Source: Umbelopsis ramanniana AG (Eukaryota > Mucoromycota > Umbelopsidomycetes > Umbelopsidales > Umbelopsidaceae). Taken from it: DNA of 64,000 bases. Shown here in pieces: positions 23,834-34,756 of this stretch (within the stretch, counting starts at the first letter, position 1; the number at the start of each line of letters is the position of its first letter). A program made the translations under genes and the position numbers. The stretch spans positions 1-64,000 of the forward strand of contig NW_026252100.1 of NCBI RefSeq assembly GCF_025399195.1, given 5' to 3'. The notes beneath the pieces were generated by a model, which did no database searches, was not told the DNA's origin, and saw only the letters and a program-made list of their open reading frames with translations.

Positions 23834-24725
23834 CGGGCGAAAGATTAAACATGTAAACGCTCAGCTGTCGAACACAACAAGTGCTTTCGACCAACATTTG
23901 TGTCGGCTTGCACCAGCCTGTAATAAGACTATATTGTACATAATAATATTTTTTTTCACCTGGGTCAAATTTCAGTTTTGCATTATTTCTCCATCTTTAG
24001 ATTACTATCCTATTCTCGAGCTTTTCGTTTCATCATATTCAAACTTTTTCCACCATTTTCATACTCCTCCACCACCTTCCTTGTTTCATTCATTTTCATG
24101 TTAAAATTAAAATAGACTGTAGCGTAAGCACGGACTGAGGTCGTCAGGAAAATCAGACACCAGTCTTTTAACTTAGGCGTCCTTCTTCACTATAATTCAG
24201 GCAGTGTGCATCGATGGAAGAAAAATCAATGCTACCGCAGACATATGCGTAGTGTTCTCTTTCAAAAGGTTTCTGGCTTGCCATGAAGTCCGCTATGGTG
24301 TTTGAAGGGAGGCTTTAAGCGCAAGTTGTGGGTCTGTAAATACCAAGGCTCATATGCTATACCTGAATAATTTGCTAATAAACGCTGGTAGCCATTCTAT
24401 TAAAAATCATTTTACTTTCAAGTACCAGTTCCATATATCTTCCGCACATCGTCAATCATTGTATAATACACTTTCTTTTAAAGCCGTCGGAGGAAATTGT
24501 TCTCAGAGCCAGTACCGACGGTTGTCAAAAAATCACAATCCGCAATCTGACCAGCCAACTACAATGTCGAATTATTCACGAAACAGACTCTTGCACTCAT
24601 ATAGTGCAAACGCTTTTATTCATATAATGGGCTTTTCCCTATACTATGACTCTGAACAGAACAACAGCTAGAATAAAGACGCTATATCGAGTACCCCTCT
24701 CGACCTGAGCCACTAAGTCTAGCTA
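23834..24725. other. Intergenic, no gene resolved
   Basis: The 3' region of the Arb2-domain gene and the 3' region of the secreted-protein gene meet here. A run of open codons on the plus strand between 24354 and 24671 has no recognisable content and no supporting splice sites, so I do not call it. Confidence 0.5.
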
Positions 24726-25523
24726 TCAATCAAGACGTTGCTTTTGCAAAATAACGGTGGGCGGCGTATCGAGACTTTGACACCGGCATTCTGCTGTCGC
24801 GTTGGTGCAATGGGCGCAACCAAAACTAGATGCGGGACCCCAACCATACTCTATGCTTCCAAACTTCACGGTGTCGGCAACACTAATGTATTGGACTAAC
24901 TCTTGCAAAGGATCGATGACAAGCTCAAGATCTCGCCCAATCATGCGTACCGAGCGAATGGTGCCTGTGATTTCCTTTATACCTGGATATTCCGGACCAG
25001 ATAGAGTGCGTTGAAACCACTGAGACGCCGCATGGTCATAGTTAAACGTAGAAAACTTGATGGTAATGGGATACTCAGGTTTGAGCCGGGGATAACATTG
25101 GACGGTTTTGGGAGAAACTCTTCCTTTGAACAGAATGGCTTCCGTTGGCCCGTAGTACTTGAATTCGCTTAACACAGCAAGGGCCATGGACGGCACATAA
25201 GGAAGTCGTGACCCAAAAGCTTCTCCTTGGCGAATTTCTTGATCAGGTGGCAATCGTACAAACGGTGTGTATGCACTATGAATATATCCTTTATCGGCAC
25301 TGTTCGTTAGAATAATACCACATGGCCGATCATGTCATCTTAAACAGCATTTACCAAACTTCTCTGGGTGTCGCAAATTGAGATTATAGCCTTGATCAAC
25401 CCCCATACGCTCATTGATGAGTCGAGCGGCAATCACTTGTGGCGTCTCGTCCTCTTGGCTAGTCCCCAGAGCTACAAAAGCTAGTACAAGGAGCACCGTC
25501 TTGGCTGGAAAGGAGAAATACAT
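24726..25523 (-). CDS. Secreted protein of unknown function
   Basis: Two exons (25355-25523, 24726-25288) give 243 residues. A signal peptide is clear: MYFSFPAKTVLLVLAFVALG followed by TSQ. The mature part has RLINERMGVDQGYNLNLRHP, then a beta-rich body and a C-terminal CAHCTNATAECRCQSLD cluster with an N-glycosylation sequon. The intron is 66 nt. A CAG lies only a few bases after the CTAAC branch site, too near to be used; the next AAG (25289-25291 on the minus strand) keeps the frame, whereas the CAG does not. I recognise no enzyme motif. Location outside the cell or in the secretory pathway is inferred. Confidence 0.75.
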
Positions 25524-26064
25524 ATTGTCAGTGAAAGAGGAAAAGAGGTCAAGAATCTAGCCCTCTTTATGGCTCAATGGTCAATTTTACCTAGGGGTAA
25601 TTTTAGGATCTCGGTCACGATCAATCCCATCTCGTTCTCACACAAGTTATACTGGGTCCAATAAACAGGATTCTCACTATGTTTTTCTATTCTCGTAGAA
25701 GCACCTCTATCCGACTGACCCTATTGACAGTGGACATTTGGAATGCGTCGTTTCGTTCGCTTTCTCTCAACATCATTTCCACTCAAATCCTCTGAGTTTT
25801 GCTGATATCCCTCGCGTATCTTCCATATCAACACTGAAATCCAAACGCGGTGGTGGTACTCTTCTGCTTTTGACACCATCGTTCAGCTTTGTTTGCATCG
25901 GCCGAACTTAAAAACTTGATCGTAACGCCATCGCTGGAAATACGCCATAAATGGTAAGCCCATAGACATCCACAGTAACATCGCGATATAACCTAAAGAT
26001 AATGAACGTCACATCGACTATCATGCAACCAGCACTCTCACTGTCTTGTTCTTCTTCCAACTGC
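25524..26064. other. Intergenic, promoter of the secreted-protein gene
   Basis: Between two minus-strand genes. An open stretch on the minus strand (25908-26099) is in frame with the unspliced reading of the neighbour. The spliced neighbour ends at 26065, so I treat this as 3' sequence. No other gene is seen. Confidence 0.5.
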
Positions 26065-26751
26065 TCATTGTGCAGTGACTTGCAGAGAGCAAAATGCAAC
26101 TAGATTTCCACTAGGTAAGTTCGTGCAAATAGGGAACGTAAAGTCAAGGACTGAGAAGAATCTTCCATGGGATTGCCGAGCTCCACAAAGGTGGCACTCT
26201 GTAAAAGCCGTCGATATCCAATCGGATGAAAATATATATATAGTTTTATGCAACCTTTTGTTTTATTTTGCATGGAAATGGTGTCACGGAATACAATCTG
26301 TTCGTCGCGTATCGACTCGCCTTTTGCAAATACAATCTCACAATTTGAGTCTTTAAACCAGCTGCTATTAACACCACTTACATATATTCCATTCAATATC
26401 TTCAAATAGATAGAAATGTTAATTTGTACTTGATCCACAATTTGCCTTGCAGACCGATGATCTTTCGTATATTTGGAAATAGTCCTTAATGCTGGATTTA
26501 GGTACCTCAGCCTGACAAGCTCGATGTAACGTAGCTTTGTGCAATACAAGCAAACAGAACCGTTCCATATTACTTTGTTTTCCGGACAATGTGGATACCA
26601 ACAATGGCCATATTCATAACCCCTTTTATACAAGCGATCGCAAGATTTTTGATGAACGAGAACCACGGTTTCAAAAGCCGAAGATTTTGCAGTCAGAGAT
26701 TTGCAGGTGACAGCAAATACCAAGGGATGCCATCAACCTCTCATCCGTCAT
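26065..26751 (-). CDS. Small Cys/His-rich protein, possible zinc binder
   Basis: Exons 26738-26751, 26255-26622 and 26065-26198 splice in phase to 171 residues. Visible features are GHCWYPHCPENKVIWNG, then CLYC about 10 residues later, and ECHLCGARQSHGRFFSVLDF near the C-terminus. The C-x4-C, C-x2-C and C-x2-C pairs could build one or two zinc sites, as in treble-clef folds. Read without splicing, the same region runs into a stop at 26100-26102. The 56-nt second intron (GTTGCA...TTACAG) removes that problem and brings in the third Cys pair, which supports the model. The gene starts about 230 bp after the stop of the ANK-HET gene on the same strand. No family recognised. Confidence 0.45.
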
Positions 26752-26978
26752 TTTTCTCACTCAGATACGTCCAGTATTCGATGACCATGTCAGATCTTTA
26801 AGATATCTTTGAGATCTCTTTTACTTGTCATGAGAATAGTATGTAACACATTCTCAATTTTACCTCACGTCCGTGACACACCAACCCGCAAGCAAAATAT
26901 TTACTTGTTGTACTTGTTGATCCCGTTCGGCGACCTCGTAGCGAAGCTTAGTCATCGGTAGAGTCTTGAAATCCTCAG

Positions 26979-29900
26979 TTAAGGTCTTCTTCGCCTTGCT
27001 GACCATGAGATGCTCTGTTCGCCTGACCATGGGAATGTTGCGCTCTTAACAGGTTTATCACCTAGCCATATCCTTTCAAAATCTACGTTGATAAGACTGA
27101 ACAATCTTTGAAACTCGTTTTCTTCTATCTGGCAGCATTGAATGGGGCTACAAATCTTCAATGGTCGCCCTTCGCCTGCCTGTCGGTCTGTACCATATAT
27201 CTCCACCAGCATGATGGATCTTATGTTTTGTATAATTGCCACTTCCAAAGATGTGGAGGCTTTGATTTTAGATTTTTCCGCTGTTTTGATAAACTCGTCT
27301 ATTCCCAAATACTTGCCTTTAGCAAACCTGAGGACCTACCAACGACCCAAATTATCTAGTAATGTCTTCTGTGCAATTCCGCTAATGAGCTGCACTACAA
27401 TGGATATTCCCAAATGACTAACCGTTGAAGGTGTCGCAGCCTGCACACATCTGGCGATCAAAAATTTGGTATCTGATATAGCCGGTAGGTGATTGCCAGT
27501 GATTTTTTTTGTAATGGAAAAACTCAAAAATGACAAATCGCCTTTTTGGATTGCGAGCTCGTATAGCAACCTCTCTCGAGACTTTAAGCCTTCACCATAT
27601 GCCAATGTCAAGTGTACCGATAATATACCCGTCAATGCATACGTCATATCTTCTTTCCTTGTCGTTGCTCGTGCATCCATTCTTGCCAATATCTCAGCTG
27701 CATTTCCTGCTCGATAGTATAGATGAAGATCCAGTGTACAAAGCTCTTGCTTCTGCTCGACTGCCAGTTGTTTTATCGAAACAAGATTTCCATCATCCGA
27801 TATTCCACATAGGACTCCAGCTGCAGCTCCTTCTTGTAAGCACCAACCTCTCTCGCGCCATACCGCAAGAGGAGTGCCAGAATCCAAAACGACCGCCCGA
27901 CAGCTAGCATACCACTTGTACATTGATCGAATAGCCTCGTCGAGCTCAGAGAGATTGGATTTGTCAATGCAGATTGTATCCATCAAAATGTAACGAGTAT
28001 GAGTGAACAAGGCATCTCGGATCCTTCGCAGCTTTTCCGACATACCACTAATTGGACCAGGTTGGTTCGATCTTCTTTCCATAATGTCAGCATATTCTAT
28101 CTCACCATCACTCCATCTGTGTGTTATGAAGATGACCTTAGTAGCATCAATGTTTCTTATCAGTGCATCACAGTGCAAGTCCCACACTCTGGTTACTGTT
28201 TCCATTGGTCGATCCATCCAAATATCAATCCCAACAGCTTTAGCAGCAGCTACTGCTGATAATGGACGATGAAAAAATTTCGAACTGCATCCGCACTTGA
28301 TTCGATTCAAAACCTGCCAATCTGTTGGTATGGCAACAGGTACGCTATTTTTGATGGGTTCTGGTTTATCAGCTAAAATAGCCTGAACCAACTTGTCGAC
28401 AAGTTGGTGGCCACTAGCAATGCTGAGCACACTAAGACCAGCTATCAACATGGCACGCAAGTGAGTCGTAAGCTTTGATTCCGAGCCTCCGAGTACGTCT
28501 GAAAATGCGTCCTGATGTAGCCGACTAGACCATCTTCTACATACATATACAGCATCAATAAAGCAAAGAATTGGATGGCTGTTTCTATGCCATTCCGGTA
28601 TCGATAAGATGGAATTTTTGGGTGGTATATGTACAATCAATCGGCCTGGCTCTCTCACAATCCCTTTGATCATATCAAATTGCAGTGCCCACTTTGGAGA
28701 TGTTCCACTACAGCTTAGAGTGCTTTCAAGCATAAAATATTGCTCGGATACAAACAGCTTGATACCAAGGTATTCAAACAAAGACCCTATAAACATCTTG
28801 GCTCGTTCGTCTATGGACATTGTTTCAAATAAGGTGAACGGAGGCGAAGACTTGTTTCCTCCTACAGGACCATGCACACCGTCGTCTTCGTCAATGTCCG
28901 GAGCATTGGATAGCTGAAGCATTCTCGATGTTGGAAATCCACGACCGTACTTGTGTATAGTATGATTCAAACGTCTCCCGTGGTTTTGACCATCTTTATA
29001 TGAAAATTGCATCAGCCCAACAGAAATAAACTTGTCGTCCAGCTATATAATTAAGCACTTACTTTGATGTTTTCCAACCTCTCGGTACTCAAATTCCTTC
29101 AGTATCATACTGTGTTCGCTATGTTCATCTGTACTCTTAGCAGAAACCTTTAAAGGCTCCTTATCCCGAATTCGTTCCTTACGGTTCTCATGAGACCAGA
29201 CCGTACTCAATGTGGGGTAAGTTTTCTTTAATGCGTCATTCAACGTTATGTTGCTTGTGTCGGCGCCAGCTTCAATTAGTAAAGTAACCACTTCGATGAA
29301 TTTGCTATCCTGCAGGTAGGATCTGGGCCATTCGTTTTTTTTGGCTTCCAATATCGTGTCGCTTAATGCTGTTTCACCATAAATATCAAGTGCATTGATG
29401 TTCGCTCCGGCACCTAACAACACCTTCACCATAGTGGGACTACGAATCAGAGAGGCGTCGTGCAAAAGAGTTCTCCCTTCCGCATCCTTGACATTAACGT
29501 AATCTACTTCTGAATACCGGTTTAGCAAGGCCGACAACCAGGTAATATGTTGCTTTTGTACAGCAACATGGAAAGCTGTTGACTCATCTAGATATGTCCT
29601 TGCGTGAACGTCAATTCCACAATCAATTAGAAGATCTGCTAGTTCAAAGAACTCACAATGCAATGCTATATGAAGAGCAGTCTCGCCATTACTGCTCTTG
29701 CTATCAATGTCAATACCATTTTCTATGAGAATAGCTGCAACCTCCTGACTATTTTTGTACGCAGCATGATGAAGAGCTGTATTACCGTTATCGTCGATTG
29801 CTTGTATATCACAATCACAATTCAACAAAAAGCGTAAAGCATCAGCTAGTCCTAGAGATGAATAATAATGCAGAACAGTTTGATTTCGACTGTTCCTCGC

Positions 29901-31685
29901 TTCTATATCGGCTCCTCGGTGAAGCAAATCCGATAACAACTCGATATTCTCACCAACCATGAATAGTGGTGTCAGTCCAACATCATCCTTTGTTTCAATA
30001 TTGGCGCCGTTATCCAAAAGATGCAATACGACATTGGATTTCTTACTTTTCAGAGCTCGGAACAGCATCGCTTTTAAATAGTAACCTTTGTCAGATCGCG
30101 TGCTGACCTTCTCCAGAGCTACTTTAACCGCCTCAATTTGTCCAGCATCCGCAGCAAGATAGCATAATTCTAATTCTTTGTCATATTCGTTACCAAGTGT
30201 ACCGCCTAAATCCATCAGCAGCCGTATTAAGTTTGCATGACCTTGCATTACTGCAACTTGAGAAGGTGTATTTCCTTCATTGTTCCTGCTATCAATCTGC
30301 GCTCCATGTTTGATTAGAAAAGCTGCAAGCTCTGAATGGCTGAATTTGGTGGCAACGTGGAGAGCAGTATCCCCAGATTTAGTTCTGGCTTCCATCTGCG
30401 CTCCCTTTCGCAATAACACGTCTACAAGATCGATATTTCCAACTTTGGCTGCCAGATGCAGAGCTGTTAGTGACGTGTTGTCAGCCGCTTCTATATTAGC
30501 CCCTTTGTCTATCAGCGAAGTTATCATGTCTAGCTGTCCAGCTTCTGCAGCGATGAGCAAGGGAGTCTGTCCTTTCGTATTGCAAGTCTCAATATTGGCA
30601 CCATTGTTCAAAATTATATTGGACATATGGACGAAACCAATTTCTACTAGTTTGGCCAAAATCGTATTTCCGTCCTTGAGCCTTTGATCAATCTTTGCAC
30701 CGCCAGCAAGTAGCGCAAGTATTGTTTCCTCACTTGGCTCCATTGCAGCAAAAGCCAGTGGTGTCATTAAATATTTACTTAGCGCGTCGACAAAAGCACC
30801 ACGATCTAGTAATAAGGACACTACCTCCTTATGGCCACCAGCGGCAGCGTCGTGAAGCGGAGTCTTTAGATCCCTATCTTTCGCATTCACGGAAGCACCA
30901 CAATCTAGCAATAGCGATACCATTTCCTTCCTACCTCCAGATGCAGCCATATGAAGCGCAGTATCAGGGTACGAGGTTCTTGCGTTAACATCAGCACCAT
31001 TACTAAGTAGCAGAACAACTATTTCCGTAGATCCTGCTTCAACTGCCATTAGCAAAGGAGTCCATAAATATGCATCCTTTGCGTTTACATCAGCACCATG
31101 CTCTATCAGAAGAGAGGATATTTCCAGTTGCCTATGAATTGCCGCCTGATGAAGTACAGTTCTCGAATCGAACCCCCTTGCATCAACAGCAACCCCATTT
31201 TCCAGCAATAGTGATACTACTTTCTTGTTTCCGATAGCTGCAGCGATATGAATTGCTGTGTCTGAATAATAGTTCTTGGCTTGGACTGAAGCCCCGTGCT
31301 TGATCAGCAATGCCACCAATCCATCATGTCCACCAGCAGCAGCTCTATAAAGCACTGTTTGCGATTCTGCGTCTTTTACCTCAGTATCAGCGCCATACTC
31401 AAGCAGAATGGAAACAACTTCCTGGTGTCCTGCAGTCGCAGCAATATGAAATGCCGTGTCTCCTTCTTGGTTGATTGAACCAATATCTACACCATAATTT
31501 ATCAAACTCTTTATGAGGTCTCCGTTACCATCGGCCGCTGCGCGGTACCATTGACTCAAATGATAATCATCTTCGTCAGTGCTGCTTACAGGTTCAGAGG
31601 TATTTCCAGTCTCGATTGAAAGACATTCTTCGTCTGATATTTCATATTCTATGTCTTTTTCTTCGATGTTAGAAGATGTTTGCAT
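26979..31685 (-). CDS. Ankyrin-repeat protein with C-terminal HET domain
   Basis: Three exons (29063-31685, 27399-28993, 26979-27335) joined by 69-nt and 63-nt introns give 1524 residues. Residues about 45-820 hold roughly 23 ankyrin repeats (for example GDTAFHIAATAGHQEVVSIL, KTPLHDAAAGGHKEVVSLLL). A region of about 280 residues without a recognised domain follows. The HET domain spans about residues 1160-1270: VIFITHRWSD, YILMDTICIDKSNLSELDEA, IRSMYKWYASCRAVVL, RERGWCLQEG, and later MTYALTGILSVHLTLAYGEG. These match the core blocks of HET-E/HET-D-type proteins, where HET domains act in non-self recognition and cell death. No P-loop NTPase is seen. The first intron's phase and 69-nt size support one protein rather than two genes. 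The second donor (ATT/GTAGTG) is weak. A role in self/non-self or defence signalling is inferred. Confidence 0.85.
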
Positions 31686-32188
31686 CGTTCAAACGAAACG
31701 TTGAATACAAGGAAAAGAGAAGAATTGAGAATAGCGCAGCAATTGTCGAGTTATCCAATTTCTTGTACAACAGGTCTCATCATCTGATGATAGCGAAGAC
31801 GTAATGTGTAATCAACATCACCGCTTGAACCGAAAGATGCGGCTTTTGAGCAGAGTAAAAGCGGAGGCAGATTATTGACCTTGTTTGAAGTCAAGTCTCG
31901 TCTGAGTCTTGGGAGTATGAGCTTTCAGCTCGTACATTTCAAATCGCGTTTACTTTTACAACGCTTTAGCGATTGCTCAGATATCTTCATCGAAGCATGC
32001 GCCTTCAAGAATATTTATCAGCCACTCCACTTGATTAGTATCAACGTGATCCACTACAGTAGTCAATTGTTGATTTCACGTATAGTGATCTCAATTCATG
32101 CCCTGTTGTGACATGTTTGTCTAAGTGAGAATATGGTGTCATGGCCATCAAGGTTAATTGCTAAAGCTAATCCATCAGCACTTGACAA
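31686..32188. other. Promoter region of the ANK-HET gene
   Basis: About 500 bp between the ANK-HET start and the stop of a small minus-strand gene. Open plus-strand codons from 31875 onward have no protein-like content. I see no RNA gene. Confidence 0.5.
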
Positions 32189-32612
32189 TCAACAATGGTA
32201 CCGCTTCGCTAAGTCTAAAGTGTTCTTCAACAGGATAGCACTCTTCATCATCACAATCTTTTTGCCAACATTAGCGCCATTGCCTATCAGTGGTACCTTC
32301 TGCCAAGCGGCTTTCTGGGCATCTTGTATCTTGGCATTATCGCTAGCATCAGGTCGTGCGAAACATAAACACTGGTGATAGATTGTGCACTCGAATTATT
32401 TTACATATAATAGGTTTCATCAATGTGCCCTTAAAAGCAAAAGCGCAATGTTGGAGTATATTAAGCATATAATTAACATAGTATAGTCTGATTGGCTTAC
32501 GTTCATTGTTCTTTTTTATTGTTTGGTGCTCTCTGAGTTGATGAAAAGCAGCACGGCCAGGCTGATAATCTTTGTGATAGCTGTACTGATACATCTTCAT
32601 ACTATTTCCCAT
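32189..32612 (-). CDS. Unknown 96-residue basic protein
   Basis: Exons 32501-32612, 32405-32429 and 32189-32342 splice in phase through introns of 71 and 62 nt. The product starts MGNSMKMYQYSYHKDYQ, continues PGRAAFHQLREHQTIKKNNE, RHIDETYYIDNAKIQDAQKA, AWQKVPLIGNGANVGKKIVM and ends LLKNTLDLAKRYHC. It is Lys/His-rich and helical, with a Gly-rich turn (GNGANVGKK) that superficially resembles a nucleotide loop but lacks the full P-loop pattern. The middle exon is 25 nt. It is arranged head to head with the PPxY membrane protein, 190 bp apart. No family recognised. Confidence 0.5.
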
Positions 32613-32802
32613 TGATACATGGGACACGTCCTGCGGCTAAGTGTATTTTAGTGTAGAGTAATTTGAATCTTATGGAAGCAACAATGTCGATTCACTTTAG
32701 ACAAAGATTTCCTTTTTGAATTTTTTTATTTTTTTGCCCAGAAAACATATAAACTCTGACTTGGCAAATTATCAGCCTGGAGACTTCCTTGGCTTCTTCC
32801 CA

Positions 32803-34487
32803 ATGACCGTAAAGAATCACTATAAACCAGGCATGTATTCCAAATGACACTCATATGCAAAGAAACTTCAACCTGCTTACATTACCCATACAATTGTACC
32901 TTAGTGAGCCAATCGTCTCAGCCTACTGACGAGCAGTCGGCCCCACCACCATATAGTGCTGTTGACCATATGGCATCTCCTTCCGCCCCTCCAGCACAAT
33001 ACATATCACCGTACCCTTCTAATACCGGCGACGTTATTCGCCCTTCAGAGTACGAGAATTATGGCTCAATACCTTCCAACCTTGTAGACCCGGCGAACAG
33101 CTTTTCACGCACGGCAGTTCCACCTCCGCGTAATCCTCGTAAGATAAGAATTTCATTGAAAGCGCCGATTTTAGCTGGGGATAATCTTTTCTAACCCGGC
33201 TATCTAGACATACCGTATGATTTTGTCGATCGACCTATCAATCAACCTGATATGCCACTTCCTCCTCCCGTTCCATATACGCCAGACCGATTACGCGTTC
33301 GAAGACAGAAGAGAGGATGCTGCGCAACCTATTGCACGTGGTCTTGCTTTGTGTTCCTACTGTTCTTGGTTGTGCTCAAGCTCAGCGTAACTTTTGCTCC
33401 AAAATGTACCTATCGCTCTACATATACATCCGAAAAAGTTAGTTTGAAAGGTGTAGAGGATTTGAGCATCGATGTCTCTGGTATTCCATCGTTTGGCTCC
33501 TGGATCACTTTTAAAACCAGCAATCAGCCTTATTTCCAGACAACTATTCTTTCACCAAGTGATGATGCTAACGTCAGGTGGACAGTCAAAGATGGAAAAG
33601 CCCAACTCAATATCAAAGTTGACGATATCGTATTTACATCCTGCGTTGCTGTACAGGTTACAGTCAGCCTTCCCAACAATTTGCAATCTCTCAAGATCAA
33701 TGCTATCGACACTACTGTCAATTTCCCTGACGGCCCGGCCTATGTGAAGGACATTGATGTCAGGGTAAAGAATACCCGCCTTGTCAGCAAAGGAAATTTG
33801 AGCGCCAATCGATGGTATATGAGAACAACCAACGCTAGAATTGAAGGCACTTTTTCTGCTGATACAATTGACCTTGGCACTAGCAATGCTGAAATCAACG
33901 CCATTATTCAAAATGCCACCTATGTCACACTTGCCAGCAGCAATGGTCGTATCAGTGGCAGCATCGACAGTCGTGATACAGCTAGTTTAACGACTACAAA
34001 TGGAGGAATTAACCTCGGGATGATCACCGCAAAATATATTTCACTCATTACATCGAACTCAAAGATTGAGGTGGCCAAGGCTGATGTCGGAAATCAATTG
34101 GATGCATCGACTTCCAATGCAAGGATAAATTTAAGCGTGTGGAAAGCCGGCAAGGATGCCGTTATAACATCAAAGACCAGCAATGCCCCGAACTCAGTCT
34201 CCTTGGTAAGTCGAGATGCATATCTTCTGTGCACAGTCCTATATAATCAACCGTACATTCCGCTAATACACTGTTTCTTTCGTCAGTCCAATCTATATGA
34301 TGCACACTTCTACCTTTTCACTACACACTCGGAAACCAAAGTGATTGCACGTGAAGGGGAAGTCCAGTATGACCTGAGTTCGAAGACCGAGAAGGAAGGC
34401 GATAAACTCACTCAGGGAGGCTCGGTGGGCAAGGTGGACGTTTCTTTAAAAACAACAAATGCTGCCTGCGAACTATCGTTCCGCTAA
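32803..34487 (+). CDS. Single-pass membrane protein with adhesin-like ectodomain and PPxY motif
   Basis: Four exons (32803-32830, 32905-33138, 33208-34205, 34287-34487) give 486 residues. The N-terminal 130 residues are Pro/Ser-rich and contain PPPY, a binding motif for WW domains of Nedd4/Rsp5 ubiquitin ligases. After a basic Cys patch (RRQKRGCCATYC) comes one membrane segment, WSCFVFLLFLVVLKLSVTFA, about residues 131-150. The rest is a repetitive beta-rich region with recurring Asn/Thr/Ser units (TSNAEINA, SSNGRISG, TTNGGINL, TSNSKIEV, TSNARINL), as in DUF4097-like adhesin domains. Topology is probably N-terminus in the cytosol, repeats outside or in a lumen. The first intron appears to be GC-AG (donor GCATGT), since that keeps phase. 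Confidence 0.75.
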
Positions 34488-34756
34488 TGGGCCTCTGCCA
34501 ATGTACAAAGCATTCTTTTCAAATTTTTCTATTTATCGTGATACATTGCTTGTCGTTAATACCCCCCCCTTCCATTTAAAACGATTTCATTTCGTTGAAA
34601 TAACAAAGATCAATATGCATGACGGATTTGTGAGTTTTATTGATGAATATTACAATTGTGCAAAAAGGGAGAGAGGAAACTGCGGATTGTCGGTTGAGAT
34701 AAGTCGACGGAACTAATATAAAAAAAAAAAAGGGCGAGAGAGGCGAACACTGTAAT

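Noticed and set aside
24354-24671. 105-codon plus-strand frame
   Set aside because: Composition is random, there are no splice or poly(A) signals, and no motif is recognised.
26100-26723. Unspliced 207-codon frame next to the ANK-HET gene
   Set aside because: It has no ATG start and ends in a stop that a 56-nt intron removes. The three-exon model is more coherent.
28830-28870. Possible Walker A loop in GPVGGNKSS of the ANK-HET protein
   Set aside because: The residue before Lys is Asn, there is no preceding beta strand and no Walker B partner, so no NACHT or NB-ARC call is justified.
27336-29012. HET part as a separate gene starting at its own ATG (29012)
   Set aside because: A 69-nt intron with a GTAAGT donor and matching phase joins the ankyrin exon to this part. 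Separate genes would leave about 50 bp between stop and start on the same strand.
29043-29062. A 20-nt intron between the ankyrin and HET parts
   Set aside because: GTAAGTGCTTAATTATATAG has the right ends but is far too short to splice; the 69-nt choice fits other introns in the window.
30280-31478. Open frames on the plus strand across the ankyrin gene
   Set aside because: They mirror the periodic ankyrin codons on the opposite strand and have no independent signals.
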